DNA of 64,000 nt from Paracoccus aerodenitrificans (GCF_027913215.1 NZ_CP115784.1:1550001-1614000), one strand, 5' to 3'. Numbered from the stretch's first letter, positions 51,725-60,680 are shown. Numbers and translations: made by a program. Notes: generated by a model from the letters alone, not told the origin.

Positions 51725-51940
51725 TCAGGCGACGCGTCGGGGTCGCTTGGGAAATCGCAACCCCCAGCGCTGCGCGAACCGCTCCAGTTGCCTCACGCCA
51801 GGTTCTTTGGTTCGGGCGATCGCGTTGAAGTCGTGGCGATACTCGTCATTACGACGAAGGTATTCCCAGGCGAAACCGGCAGCAGGCAGATTTTTGGTGT
51901 GCTTGTAAGCCGCCGGAGCACGCCAATCGATGCTGAGCAT
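51725..51940 (-). CDS. DUF6499 half of an FseA-like activator
   Basis: 71 residues: IDWRAPAAYKHTKNLPAAGFAWEYLRRNDEYRHDF...WGLRFPKRPRRVA, a complete DUF6499 domain (DWRxPxAY...AWEFLRRN, WGLRF). ATG 51940 follows GGGAG by eight bases; a TTG at 51955 is less likely. The zero frame ends five codons after a CCC-C run. In ICEMlSymR7A the matching gene, msi172, is joined to msi171 (DUF2285) by low-frequency ribosomal frameshifting to give FseA. Confidence 0.8.
   Translation of the reverse strand: MLSIDWRAPAAYKHTKNLPAAGFAWEYLRRNDEYRHDFNAIARTKEPGVRQLERFAQRWGLRFPKRPRRVA
51736..51745 (-). other. Putative +1 programmed frameshift site
   Basis: Minus-strand zero frame: AAG CGA CCC CGA CGC GTC GCC TGA. 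Moving forward one base on CCC-C (51742-51739) gives GAC GCG TCG CCT GAT, which enters the DUF2285 frame. Proline tRNA slipping on CCCC followed by an Arg CGA codon is a classic +1-prone context. An extra-base mutation or read error cannot be excluded from one sequence. Confidence 0.55.
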
Positions 51941-52027
51941 GGCGTCATCTCCCAATAGCGGGCTGCGCAGGGCAGACCCGGATTGGAAGCCTGCGGGATT
52001 TCGGGCAGTGACTGTAGTTGCACCAAG

Positions 52028-52055
52028 AGTATAACTGATGCCACTAACGCGATAA
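52028..52055 (-). promoter_or_regulatory. Possible promoter of the DUF6499-DUF2285 unit
   Basis: TATACT on the minus strand (52028-52033) with TTATCG about 16 bases upstream (52050-52055). The -10 is good, the -35 weak. It would give a leader of about 80 bases. Confidence 0.35.
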
Positions 52056-52141
52056 ATTGCTTGGTTATTTTTGTCTTAACGGCAGATGCGCAGATTCGTG
52101 GGCCGCACGCTAGTCGATAGACGCCGACTATTTCTGCGACC

Positions 52142-52173
52142 AAAAAGAAAACCCGGTGGCTTGCGCCACCGGG
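52142..52173 (-). terminator. Terminator after ssb
   Basis: On the minus strand CCCGGTGGC-GCAA-GCCACCGGG is a perfect 9-bp stem with a GNRA loop, followed by TTTTCTTTTT. It starts 17 bases after the ssb stop. Confidence 0.9.
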
Positions 52174-52189
52174 CTGCCGGTATCCCGAC

Positions 52190-52591
52190 TCAGAACGGGA
52201 TGTCATCGTCGTCGATGAACTTGCCGTCATCGTTCTGGGTCTGCTTGGCCCGGCTGAGGAAATCGACCGTCTCGGCGATGATCTCGCAACCATAGCGGTC
52301 GTTGCCCTGCTGGTCGGTCCACTTCGTGTAGTGGATGCGGCCGCGAACCAGAACCTTCATGCCCTTATCGCAATACTCCTGGATCGTCTTGCCGAGGCCG
52401 TTGAAGGCGGTGATGCGGTGCCATTCGGTATCTTGCACCCGGTAGCCGTTTTCGTCCCGGACAACCTTGCCTTCCGAGTAGCGGGGCCGCGAGGTGGCCA
52501 GGGTGAAGTGGGTGATGCCGGTGCCGCCCTGAGTGGTGCGGGTTTCGGGGGCCTGACCGATGTTGCCGGCGAGGATGACGATGTTCTGCAT
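52190..52591 (-). CDS. ssb: Single-stranded DNA-binding protein
   Basis: 133 residues. OB fold with NIVILAGNIGQAPETRTTQGGTGITHFTLATS, WHRITAFNGLGKTIQEYCDKGMKVLVRGRI and the acidic tail ending DDDDIPF that recruits replication proteins. ICE-borne SSBs coat the transferred strand in the recipient. ATG 52591 starts the conserved part. The 5' leader has a nested hairpin (52597-52639). Confidence 0.93.
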   Translation of the reverse strand: MQNIVILAGNIGQAPETRTTQGGTGITHFTLATSRPRYSEGKVVRDENGYRVQDTEWHRITAFNGLGKTIQEYCDKGMKVLVRGRIHYTKWTDQQGNDRYGCEIIAETVDFLSRAKQTQNDDGKFIDDDDIPF

Positions 52592-52596
52592 TGTAA

Positions 52597-52639
52597 GTCT
52601 CCGTTGCTTCTTCGGAGGAACCATTCCCTCCGACGAGAC
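52597..52639 (-). promoter_or_regulatory. Nested hairpin in the ssb leader
   Basis: Plus-strand arms: GTCTC (52597-52601) with GAGAC (52635-52639), CGGAGG (52613-52618) with CCTCCG (52627-52632), apical GGAA-CCA-TTCC. The loop is CCA, identical to the hairpin at 62743-62761, with different but compensating stem bases. It lies six bases before the start codon, so it may affect ssb translation. Confidence 0.5.
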
Positions 52640-53308
52640 CCGGCCAAGGCCGTCGGGAGACTCCCGCAACTGCCGTCCTGGCGGCAGCTCGCCCTTAAGG
52701 CCCCAGGTGGAGCGGGCAGCCGCGCTCGCGCGGCAACACGGCTGGGAGCCGCGGGGGTTGCTGGTGGAAATCGAACGGACTTAGGGGATCAGTCAGTCGG
52801 AGGGGGTGGAGCCTCGGGGCAGCTCGGTGAAGACGCACAGCAGAATGATCGTTCTTGCCGGCAATAGCGCCCTTATGGCCCTATCTGCACCACAGCGGCG
52901 CATGGCGCTTATCCTCATAACTGGCCACCTTTGCCCCTGCCGGAAAGGCTGATCGCGACGAGAAGGATGCGCTGCCGGGTTTCGGGAGAATGGCGTCGTC
53001 AGAACCTTACCAGGGCGCTGGTGCGATACGGAGGATATTGCGAAGGGCGACAATGAAGGTGATCGCGGTTGCAAATGCCCCGTGCATTGCTGGACCGGAC
53101 AGCCGGGTTCGATGGTTTCCGCACGGATTGTCGCAATCAGACCGAGGGCCGATTTCGTGTCAGATCGGTGCGAACAGACCGGGACACAGATGGCATGACC
53201 GCTCGATGCCTCTAATCCTTCCTGTGTGGGATACCGGCGACCCGGTGGCGCAAGCCGCCGGGTTCTGGTCAGGGGAGCGAGAAAGGTCGCCAGACGTGGT
53301 GTTCTGCC
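52640..53308. other. Long interval without a supported gene
   Basis: 670 bases upstream of ssb and downstream of the membrane protein gene. GC hairpins occur, for example CTGCCG-TCCTGG-CGGCAG and GCCGCG-CTCG-CGCGGC near 52670-52735. CCCGGTGGC-GCAA-GCCGCCGGG at about 53241-53262 nearly repeats the ssb terminator stem but lacks a T-run. No credible reading frame. Confidence 0.45.
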
Positions 53309-53725
53309 TCACCGAGACAGGACGGCCGTTCCCAGAGCGTTGAGGTTCAGCATGGCCGCGAAGCCAATGAACAGACCGCCCGCACCGCCGAGAATGTTGA
53401 GGGCGATGGCGGAATCCACTGCATTTTTGGTGATGCCATAGACAAGAGCATAGCCGGCGATGGCGGCCGGTATGGCGAAGATGGCAAGGGCTGCGAACCG
53501 CAACGCCGGGTTTTTGGCAAAGCCCAGAATGGCGATCACGAAGCCGATAGACAGCAGAGCCGCGCCGATCGCGGCAAGGCCGGACATGAAGAATCCGGCG
53601 TCGGTGGCATAGACCCACTGGAAGGCGGTCAGGCCAACCATGAAAGGCAAAGCGTAGATCGCGAAATTATAGGCCACGATGCAGGCCATTACGGAAAGGA
53701 AGATGGCGAGCAGAATGAGATACAT
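53309..53725 (-). CDS. Small multi-pass membrane protein, unknown function
   Basis: 138 residues with four hydrophobic segments (YLILLAIFLSVMACIVAYNFAI and others). ATG 53725 is preceded by GGAGG. No family recognised, no conserved charged residues apart from short loops. It could be an exclusion or membrane-stress protein of the ICE; that is a guess from location only. Confidence 0.55.
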   Translation of the reverse strand: MYLILLAIFLSVMACIVAYNFAIYALPFMVGLTAFQWVYATDAGFFMSGLAAIGAALLSIGFVIAILGFAKNPALRFAALAIFAIPAAIAGYALVYGITKNAVDSAIALNILGGAGGLFIGFAAMLNLNALGTAVLSR

Positions 53726-53861
53726 GGAAACCTCCACATGAACGGTTGGACGATCACGGCAGGCTGCCCGAAGATACGCTCCGCCTGCGCCACTGTTGCT
53801 TCGCCGGTTCTGCAAGGATGCTTTATGTGAACCTGAAGACGGCTCACAGTCAAGAATTGGC

Positions 53862-53902
53862 GGCTGTTTTGGCCGCCGAAAGGCGGCGCTTTACGCGCCG
53901 CC
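53862..53902 (-). terminator. Terminator at the end of the DUF2493 gene
   Basis: GGCGGCGC/GCGCCGCC (53882-53889 with 53895-53902) is a perfect 8-bp stem whose loop contains the stop codon; the minus strand continues TTTC and then a second stem GGCGGC/GCCGCC. Confidence 0.65.
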
Positions 53903-54823
53903 GTCGAACTTCATCACCGGGATTCCGAGCTTGCGGGCCTTGTCCGCGAGGTTTTCCTGAATGCCGGTGCCGGGGAAAACAAGGACGCCGACCGGGAGCG
54001 TATCGAGCATCGCGTCGTTGCGCTTGAAGGGAGCGGACTTGGCGTGCTTCGTCCAGTCGGGCTTGAACGCGACCTGCGCAACCTTGCGATTGTCGGCCCA
54101 CTTCGCCGCGATCAGTTCGGCGCCCTTCGGCGATCCGCCGTGCAACAGCACCATGTCCGGGTGCTTGGCGTGGACCTGATCGAGCTTGGCCCAGATGAGG
54201 CGATGATCGTTGAAGTCGAGACCGCCGGTGAAAGCGACCTTGGGACCGGCGGGCAACATCACCTCGTTTTCGGCCCGACGCTTGGCGGCAAGGAAGTCGC
54301 GACTGTCGATCATGGCCGAGGTCAGATTGCGATGGTTGACCATCGACCCGGAGCGCGGCCGCCAGGCCGATCCGGTATGGCGCTCGAACTGTTCGGCGGC
54401 GACATCGCGGAAGAGTTCCATGCTGTTGCGCCGCTCGATGAAGGTCTGGCCCTCTGCCGTCAGGCGCTCCAGCTCGACGGATTTCACCTCGGAGCCATCC
54501 TGTTCTCTCTGTCCGCGCCGCTGTGCGAGTTCGTTGTCGTCCAGATCGCGCTCGATCCGGTTGACGGCGCGGTGGAAGAGATTGACGGTGGACCAGAGCA
54601 GCTCGTCGAGGTCGGGTTCGAGGCGGGTGTCGCCAAGGGTTGCGATCAGGGCGTCAAAGATGTCGGCGACGGCGCCAGCGACATCACCGCCTTCGGGAAG
54701 CGGCCTTGGATCGGGTTCATCCTCGAACGGACGGTAGCCATAGAGCTGGAGTTCGGTGAGGACGTGATCGGTGGGGGATGAGGCGTGCGGCGGCTCGAAA
54801 CCTGCGTCATCGTAGTCGGTCAT
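53891..54823 (-). CDS. DUF2493 (SLOG-fold) protein
   Basis: 310 residues. The N-terminal 170 are helical and acidic (DUF2493-associated region); the C-terminal 115 form the DUF2493/YpsA-like SLOG fold: KVAFTGGLDFNDHRLIWAKLDQ, MVLLHGGSPKGAELIAAKWADN and VLVFPGTGIQENLADKARKLGIPV. The fold binds nucleotide-like ligands; these ICE copies have no assigned job. It lies downstream of the toprim gene behind a structured 328-bp interval. Confidence 0.85.
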   Translation of the reverse strand: MTDYDDAGFEPPHASSPTDHVLTELQLYGYRPFEDEPDPRPLPEGGDVAGAVADIFDALIATLGDTRLEPDLDELLWSTVNLFHRAVNRIERDLDDNELAQRRGQREQDGSEVKSVELERLTAEGQTFIERRNSMELFRDVAAEQFERHTGSAWRPRSGSMVNHRNLTSAMIDSRDFLAAKRRAENEVMLPAGPKVAFTGGLDFNDHRLIWAKLDQVHAKHPDMVLLHGGSPKGAELIAAKWADNRKVAQVAFKPDWTKHAKSAPFKRNDAMLDTLPVGVLVFPGTGIQENLADKARKLGIPVMKFDGGA

Positions 54824-55151
54824 CGTGGTGTTCCCTTGTCGGATCGACCGCGCCCATCGCGGCCTTCGTGGCGACGGAAGCCCACGGGCGGGACGGGCTG
54901 GCAGTCCTCGCGTCTTCGCGAGGACCTTGATGGCCGGGCACGGCTAATTTGTTTCGCGATGCAAAGGCGGCTCTGCCGCCGGCGGAAATTAGCCAGGGCG
55001 CGGCCATTGCCCGACCGGCCCGTTTGTGGGCCGATCGCCCTCTCAGAAGGCCTTGGGCTGCGGCTTTCTCGACATGGGTGGCGAGCACCACGACCGACTG
55101 CGGCAGGTTTCAGGGTGACGTGGCTCATTCCCTGCCTGACCGATCCCGCAC
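54824..55151 (-). other. Hairpin-rich interval between toprim and DUF2493 genes
   Basis: No gene. Perfect inverted repeats: GTCCTCGCG-TCTT-CGCGAGGAC (54904-54925), GGCTAATTT with AAATTAGCC enclosing GGCGG-CTCTG-CCGCC (within 54944-54994), and CGGCCC-GTTTGT-GGGCCG (about 55017-55034). Three consecutive stems on a transcript read toward DUF2493 suggest a structured leader or processing site. Confidence 0.5.
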
Positions 55152-56189
55152 TCACCCCGCGAAAAACCGGCTGACGTCCTCGGGGATCATCTGAACCTGC
55201 AAGGCTGCCCGGAGCGCATCGAGGCCGAACGCCCGCAGATCCTCATTGAAGTCGCCCAGCATCGGCGACAGCACCACAGCCTCGATTCCGACGCTGCGCG
55301 CCCGTTCGACCAACGTATCTCGCGCGCCATTCCCAGCCGGATCGTTATCGCGGACGACATAAAGCCGACGCAGTGACGCGGGGAACAGGATGGCGGCAAG
55401 GTGCGCCGCAGATAGCGCCGCCATCATCGGCATTCTTGGCAGACCCGAGCGGGCAGACAGCACGGTCTCGATGCCTTCGCCGGCCGCCAGGACATCCTGC
55501 GCCCTGCCGAAGCGGACGCCGTGCCCCAGGAGATGACCCATCGCCCGCCTCGGTGTTTCGACAGGCGCCTTGCCGCGACCATCGGGCCGAAGCCAGGTGC
55601 GATGCGCGCCGGTCTGGGAGCCGCCGAGGTTGGTGACGGAAGCGATCATCGCGGGCCATGTCTCGGTCGGCCCATGCCCCTCGGGACGATAGTAGCAGCG
55701 CGGGTGGAACCGAAGGTTTCCGGTTTCGTGCAAAGCCGTAATTCCACGGTTACGCAGATGCGCTTCTACGGCGGTGCCGCCGATCGGTCCCGACATCGCA
55801 AAGAGACGACGGGATGCTTCCGGCGATCCGCCTGGCGCCTTTTCCGGCCGGGTCCGCGATTGCGGATCAGGTTCGGGCCTCGGCAGACTGAGGAAAGACC
55901 GGGCTTCGTCGGCGACATCGCGAAACTCGATCAGGCCGCAGCTTTCGCGGATCACGTCGAGCAGATCGCCATATTCAGCCGTTGCGGCATCGGTCCAATG
56001 CCCGACCGCGGCCTTGCCGGTGTCCGGGCCGGTCAGACGCACGAACATCGACCGGCCCGGCGTATTGCGCACGTCGCCCACGGTCCAGTAGCGGCCCTGA
56101 CGTCGGCCGTTGGAGAGATAGTGCCTGCACACCGCCTCGGCCTGCCGGCCGAGACGTTGCGCGAGTTCGGAGGCGTTTTCGCGGGTCAT
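55152..56189 (-). CDS. Toprim-domain protein (DUF7146-type primase-like)
   Basis: 345 residues. The N-terminal half resembles the DUF7146 domain (WTVGDVRNTPGRSMFVRLTG...GHWTDAATAEYGDLLDVI). The toprim part has the Glu motif VLAAGEGIETVLSA (about 228-240) and LYVVRDNDPAGNGAR, the DxD metal site, near 280. Similar proteins accompany ICE replication genes and may prime or process DNA. It directly follows the large helicase gene: its start codon ends one base before 56190. Confidence 0.87.
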   Translation of the reverse strand: MTRENASELAQRLGRQAEAVCRHYLSNGRRQGRYWTVGDVRNTPGRSMFVRLTGPDTGKAAVGHWTDAATAEYGDLLDVIRESCGLIEFRDVADEARSFLSLPRPEPDPQSRTRPEKAPGGSPEASRRLFAMSGPIGGTAVEAHLRNRGITALHETGNLRFHPRCYYRPEGHGPTETWPAMIASVTNLGGSQTGAHRTWLRPDGRGKAPVETPRRAMGHLLGHGVRFGRAQDVLAAGEGIETVLSARSGLPRMPMMAALSAAHLAAILFPASLRRLYVVRDNDPAGNGARDTLVERARSVGIEAVVLSPMLGDFNEDLRAFGLDALRAALQVQMIPEDVSRFFAG

Positions 56190-59100
56190 TTACGCAGCCT
56201 CGCGTTCGCCGATGCGCTGGACCGGATAGCGCTCCAGCACTTTTGCGAGGATGGCCGGGCCGGAGGTATCGGTCGGCACGAACATCCTGAGCTTCCACGA
56301 GATGATTTCGTGGAAGAGACCATAGGCGCGCAGACGGTCGAGCATGGTGTCGGTGAAGCCGGACAGCTCGATGCGGTTCGCGCCCATGACCCGGCTGCGG
56401 CGAAGCTGAAGGCCCTCGCTGAGATCGAGAACCGTTTTGCCATCCATCAGCGCCATGAAGGCGTCATCCGGCGTCAGCGTCGATGTGCCGGTGGTGGTGG
56501 CGGCCGCGACCCAGGCCGGAGAGACGCGGCGGCCGACAATGCGTTCGCCGTCATCGGTCTGGAGCCGGTAAACCCGCGTCGAGTCGTTGGGCAGGCGCTT
56601 CCAGATCGGGAGCAGCAGGCCGCTGACGACATGGATGGTGCTGTCCGCAAATTCCGGCACTTCGGCCACCTCGGCGCTCCATGCCGCAGCGAACGGGGCG
56701 TGATCGGCCTCGACCCAATGGGTCTCGTCCATCATCTTGATCGGGATATTGTGCGCCTCCATCGGCCGGACCAGCCGGATACGCCGCTCGATCTCGCCAT
56801 CGTCGAGCATGACGCTTGTGGTCGGGATCTGAACGGCCGCACGGCCCGACCGCTCATTGATGAGCAGTTTCGCGCGCCGGTCGGCGGCCAGGTCGAGCGC
56901 CTCGGCGAGCGTGACGGGATGATTGCGCTGGCGCTGCGTGATGGTGAGCAGCCGCGCCTCGGCGCCGGTGGCCGGATGGACATGGATGGTTTGCCGGTCG
57001 GTGACGACAAAACTCTCGGCACGCAACGTCTCCAGTCCGACATCATAGCTGCCGGACGCGATGGCGCCCTCGATTCGGGCGTTTAGCAATTGCTCGAACG
57101 CCGTGAAGAGGATGCCCTGTAGTTCGATTGTCAGGGCCAGCAGACGGTTGAGGAAGGTGGTGATCGGCGGAAGCTCGTCCTTGATGCCGGTGTCGTCCAT
57201 CAGCTTCAGGCCAGTGGCGTCCTCGAACTTCTGGAGCGAGCAGCCTTCGACCTTGCCCCGCACGAGCAGCATGTAGAGCTGGCGCAGCGCGTCGCGGGCG
57301 TAGTGCGATTCCAGATTGTCCTCGGGGCGGAACAGGCCCTGTCCGCCGGTCTGGCGCTGGCCGCGCGTGATGGCCCCCAGCGTGTCGAGACGGCGGGCGA
57401 TAGTGCTGAGAAACCGCTTCTCAGCCTTTACGTCGGTCGAGATCGGCCGGAACAGCGGCGGCTGCGCCTGATTGGTGCGGTTGGTGCGGCCCAGCCCCTG
57501 AATGGCGGCGTCGGCCTTCCAGCCCGGCTCCAGCAGATAGTGGATGCGCAGGCGCTGGTTCTTCGCGTTGAGGTCGGCGTGATAGGACCGGCCCGTCCCG
57601 CCGGCATCCGAAAAGATCAGGATGCGCTTGCTGTCATCCATGAAGGCGGCGGTTTCCGCGAGGTTCGCCGATCCGGCGCGGTTCTCGACGGCAAGGCGAT
57701 CGACCCCGCCCGGACTGGTCTTGCGAACGATGCGGCGAGAGCGCCCCGTCACCTCGGCCACGAGGTCGGTGCCGAAGCGCTGGACGATCTGGTCGAGTGC
57801 GCCGGGAACGGGCGGCAGCGATGCCAGCTTCTCAATCAGCCGGTCGCGGCGGGCGACCGCTTCTCGGCTTTCGACGGGCTGGCCGTCGCGATAGACGGGC
57901 CGCGACGACAGGTTGCCCTCGTCGTCGGTGAACGGCTCGTAGAGCTGCACCGGGAAGGAATGGGCGAGGTAGTCCAGAACATATTCCCTCGGGGTGATGT
58001 CCACGCGGACGTCGTTCCATTCTTCGGCCGGAAGCTCGGCGAGCCGGCGTTCCATCAGGGCTTCGCCCGTCGAGACGATCTGGATCACGGCGGCATGGCC
58101 GTCCGCCAGATCGCGTTCGACCGAGCGGATCAGGGTCGGCGTTTTCATCGAGGTCAGCAGATGGCCGAAGAAGCGCTGCTTGGCAGACTCGAAGGCCGAG
58201 CGGGCGGCGGACTTGGCCTGCCGGTTCAGCGTGCCCGAGCCGCTGCCGCCCCCGGTGATGTTGGCGGCCTCCATGGCGGCGTCGAGATTGTTATGGATGA
58301 CGGCGAAGGCCCCGGCATAGGCATCGTAGATGCGCGTCTGCTCGGGCGTGAGCTGGTGTTCGACCAGTTCATATTCGACGCCATCATAGGAGAGCGAGCG
58401 GGCGGTGTAGAGGCCGAGCGCACGCAGATCGCGGGCGAGAACCTCCATCGCCGCGACGCCGCCGGCCTCGATCGCCTCGACAAATTCGGCGCGGGTCGAG
58501 AATGGGAAATCCTCGCCGCCCCAGAGACCAAGCCGCTGGGCATAGGCGAGATTGTGAACCGTGGTCGCGCCGGTGGCCGAGACATAGACGATGCGGGCGT
58601 TGGGCAGCGCGTGCTGGAGGCGAAGCCCGGCACGGCCCTGCTGCGAGGCGGCGACGTCGCCGCGTTCGCCCTTGCCCCCCGCCGCATTCTGCATGGAATG
58701 GCTTTCATCGAAGATGATGACGCCATCGAAATCCGTGCCGACCCAATCGACGATCTGGCGCACGCGGGACGCCTTTTCGCCGCGCTCATCGGAGCGCAGC
58801 GTGGCGTAGGTCGTGAACAGGATGCCCTCGGGGAGCCGGATGTCCTTGCCCTGCGAGAAGCGTGACAGAGGCGTGACAAGCAGGCGTTCCATGCCGAGCG
58901 CCGACCAGTCGCGCTGAGCGTCTTCGAGCAGCTTGTCGGATTTGGAAATCCAGACGGCCTTGCGGCGGCCCTGCATCCAGTTGTCGAGGATGATTCCGGC
59001 CGACTGGCGGCCCTTGCCGGCGCCGGTGCCGTCGCCAAGCATGAAGCCGCGTCGGAAACGCACGGCGTTGGGCGCATCGTCCGGCGCGGCCGAGACGACA

Positions 59101-60539
59101 TCGAAAGTCTCGTCCAGCGTCCATGAACCGGCGAGGAAGTCCGAATGGGCTTCGCCCGCATAGATCACGGTCTCCAACTGCGCGTCGGACAGGATGCCGT
59201 CGGTGACGATGCTGGTCGGCAGGCGCGGCCGATAGCTTGGCTTGGGCGGCGCAACCGAAGACATGGCGGCCGATTGCACCAGCTTGGTCGGATGGGCTTG
59301 AGAGCCGGGAATACGGATCGTCTGCAATCCGTATTCTTCATAGATGGCATCGGTGATTCGGCCGTCCTCGGCCGGGGTCCAGTCCAGGGTCTCATAGGCC
59401 AGTTCGACGCCCTCGGGTTCGACGGCGGGACGAATAGGCGCGGATGTGGCGGCGCGGGCGAGATAGCCGCGAACGGTTTTCGGCGCGGCCGGGGTAGCGA
59501 CAGGAACCGAGATAGCTGGATCGACCGGCAGGCGCGGCGGAACATGCTCGCCGACCCAGCCCATCAGGGTGGCGGCGTCGGGTGCGATCCCGAGCGAAGC
59601 CGGGAAGACGACAGGATCGTCGGCAGGGCGCTTGTCGATGACGGTCAGCCGCGTGTCGATAGTCGTGCCGTGCTTGGCATAGACCGCACCGTCGATCGCG
59701 GCGGTGAAGACCACGCGGCCATGGTCCTGAAGCCGGATGAAGGCGTCCCGCCAGGCCGGCATGTCAGGAGCGAAGCTCGATCCGGTGATTGTGACGAGCC
59801 GCCCGCCATCGGCCAGACGCGCCAGTGCCGAGGCGACATGGCGATAGGCGGCGTCGGCCATTCGGCCGGAGACATTGGCCATCACCGAAAATGGCGGGTT
59901 CATCAGCACGACGCTCGGCACGATGCCGGGATCGAGGTGATCGTGGATTTGAGCCGCGTCGAAGCGGGTTGCGGGATTGACCGGAAAGAGATGCGCGAGA
60001 AGATCGGCGCGGGTGTCGGCCAGTTCGTTCAGCATCAGCGTGCCGCCGGCGATCTCGGCCAGGATGGCGAGCAGACCCGTCCCCGCCGAGGGTTCGAGAA
60101 CGCGGTCAGCGGGCGTGATAGCGGCGGCGGTTGCAGCGATCAGGCAGAGCGGGATCGGCGTCGAGAACTGCTGGAAGGCCTGGCTCTCTTCGGAGCGGCG
60201 CGTGTGCGTGGGCAAGAGGCCCGCGATCTTCGCGAGCAGCGGCAGGCTGGTCGCCGGAGACCCGGCTTTACGGAAAAGCGCCTTTCCGTATTTGCGCAGG
60301 AAGAGCACCGTCGCCGCCTCGCAGGCTTCATAGGCGGTCTTCCAGTTCCAGGCGCCGGTGGCATCGGAGGCGCCGAAGGCGGTTTCCATCGCACCGCGCA
60401 GCATGGCGGCATCGACGCGCTGGCCGCGTTCGAGATGGGGGAGCAGGAGGAGTGCCGCTTGATGGACGGCAGCGCCGGTATCGGCGGCAGGCGTGATGAT
60501 TGCGGCCGGAAGGGCCACGGCGGCGGAAGCGTGAGACAT
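56190..60539 (-). CDS. Strawberry notch-like methylase-helicase fusion
   Basis: 1449 residues. N-terminal Rossmann methyltransferase-like domain with VLEPSAGTGLLAIL near 148 and VVLMNPPFSV near 213, the motif I and NPPF motif IV of N6-adenine methylases. Then an SF2 helicase: LGDGTGAGKGRQSAG near 503, IIFDESHSMQN near 609 and the strawberry-notch signature IFSDAGGTGRSYHADLNAKNQRLR...GLGRTNRTNQAQPP. Conserved in many ICEs and plasmids; proposed roles include protecting entering DNA. ATG 60539 begins MSHASAAVAL; a GAGG-containing leader precedes it. Confidence 0.92.
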   Translation of the reverse strand: MSHASAAVALPAAIITPAADTGAAVHQAALLLLPHLERGQRVDAAMLRGAMETAFGASDATGAWNWKTAYEACEAATVLFLRKYGKALFRKAGSPATSLPLLAKIAGLLPTHTRRSEESQAFQQFSTPIPLCLIAATAAAITPADRVLEPSAGTGLLAILAEIAGGTLMLNELADTRADLLAHLFPVNPATRFDAAQIHDHLDPGIVPSVVLMNPPFSVMANVSGRMADAAYRHVASALARLADGGRLVTITGSSFAPDMPAWRDAFIRLQDHGRVVFTAAIDGAVYAKHGTTIDTRLTVIDKRPADDPVVFPASLGIAPDAATLMGWVGEHVPPRLPVDPAISVPVATPAAPKTVRGYLARAATSAPIRPAVEPEGVELAYETLDWTPAEDGRITDAIYEEYGLQTIRIPGSQAHPTKLVQSAAMSSVAPPKPSYRPRLPTSIVTDGILSDAQLETVIYAGEAHSDFLAGSWTLDETFDVVSAAPDDAPNAVRFRRGFMLGDGTGAGKGRQSAGIILDNWMQGRRKAVWISKSDKLLEDAQRDWSALGMERLLVTPLSRFSQGKDIRLPEGILFTTYATLRSDERGEKASRVRQIVDWVGTDFDGVIIFDESHSMQNAAGGKGERGDVAASQQGRAGLRLQHALPNARIVYVSATGATTVHNLAYAQRLGLWGGEDFPFSTRAEFVEAIEAGGVAAMEVLARDLRALGLYTARSLSYDGVEYELVEHQLTPEQTRIYDAYAGAFAVIHNNLDAAMEAANITGGGSGSGTLNRQAKSAARSAFESAKQRFFGHLLTSMKTPTLIRSVERDLADGHAAVIQIVSTGEALMERRLAELPAEEWNDVRVDITPREYVLDYLAHSFPVQLYEPFTDDEGNLSSRPVYRDGQPVESREAVARRDRLIEKLASLPPVPGALDQIVQRFGTDLVAEVTGRSRRIVRKTSPGGVDRLAVENRAGSANLAETAAFMDDSKRILIFSDAGGTGRSYHADLNAKNQRLRIHYLLEPGWKADAAIQGLGRTNRTNQAQPPLFRPISTDVKAEKRFLSTIARRLDTLGAITRGQRQTGGQGLFRPEDNLESHYARDALRQLYMLLVRGKVEGCSLQKFEDATGLKLMDDTGIKDELPPITTFLNRLLALTIELQGILFTAFEQLLNARIEGAIASGSYDVGLETLRAESFVVTDRQTIHVHPATGAEARLLTITQRQRNHPVTLAEALDLAADRRAKLLINERSGRAAVQIPTTSVMLDDGEIERRIRLVRPMEAHNIPIKMMDETHWVEADHAPFAAAWSAEVAEVPEFADSTIHVVSGLLLPIWKRLPNDSTRVYRLQTDDGERIVGRRVSPAWVAAATTTGTSTLTPDDAFMALMDGKTVLDLSEGLQLRRSRVMGANRIELSGFTDTMLDRLRAYGLFHEIISWKLRMFVPTDTSGPAILAKVLERYPVQRIGEREAA

Positions 60540-60552
60540 GGGATGAACCTCG

Positions 60553-60637
60553 GAGAGCGGGACAGGATCGAGCCGCGCAGCGCTCTCTCTCGACCGCACT
60601 GGCTCAAACCCGTCCCGGCCTTCCTCTTCCTCTCAAA
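60553..60637 (-). promoter_or_regulatory. Structured leader of the strawberry notch gene, shared with 62365-62441
   Basis: CGGGAC (60558-60563) pairs with GTCCCG (60612-60617), and GAGCC (60570-60574) with GGCTC (60601-60605). Between and beyond lie blocks CTCTCTCTCGACC, CTCAAACCCGTC, CGGCC and CTCTTCCTCTC-like, in the same order as in the other leader, where the closing stem is GACGGG/CCCGTC. Confidence 0.55.
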
Positions 60638-60647
60638 TGCCGGCGCG

Positions 60648-60680
60648 AAAAAAGCGCCCCGACCGAATGGTGGGGCGCTT
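60648..60680 (-). terminator. Strong rho-independent terminator
   Basis: On the minus strand AAGCGCCCC/GGGGCGCTT (60672-60680 with 60652-60660) forms a 9-bp stem followed by six T. It lies seven bases after the end of the 60688 gene and insulates the strawberry notch gene. Confidence 0.92.

Noticed and set aside
53231..53270. CCCGGTGGC-GCAA-GCCGCCGGG as a terminator
   Set aside because: Stem resembles the ssb terminator but no T-run follows on either strand and no gene ends in the matching direction.
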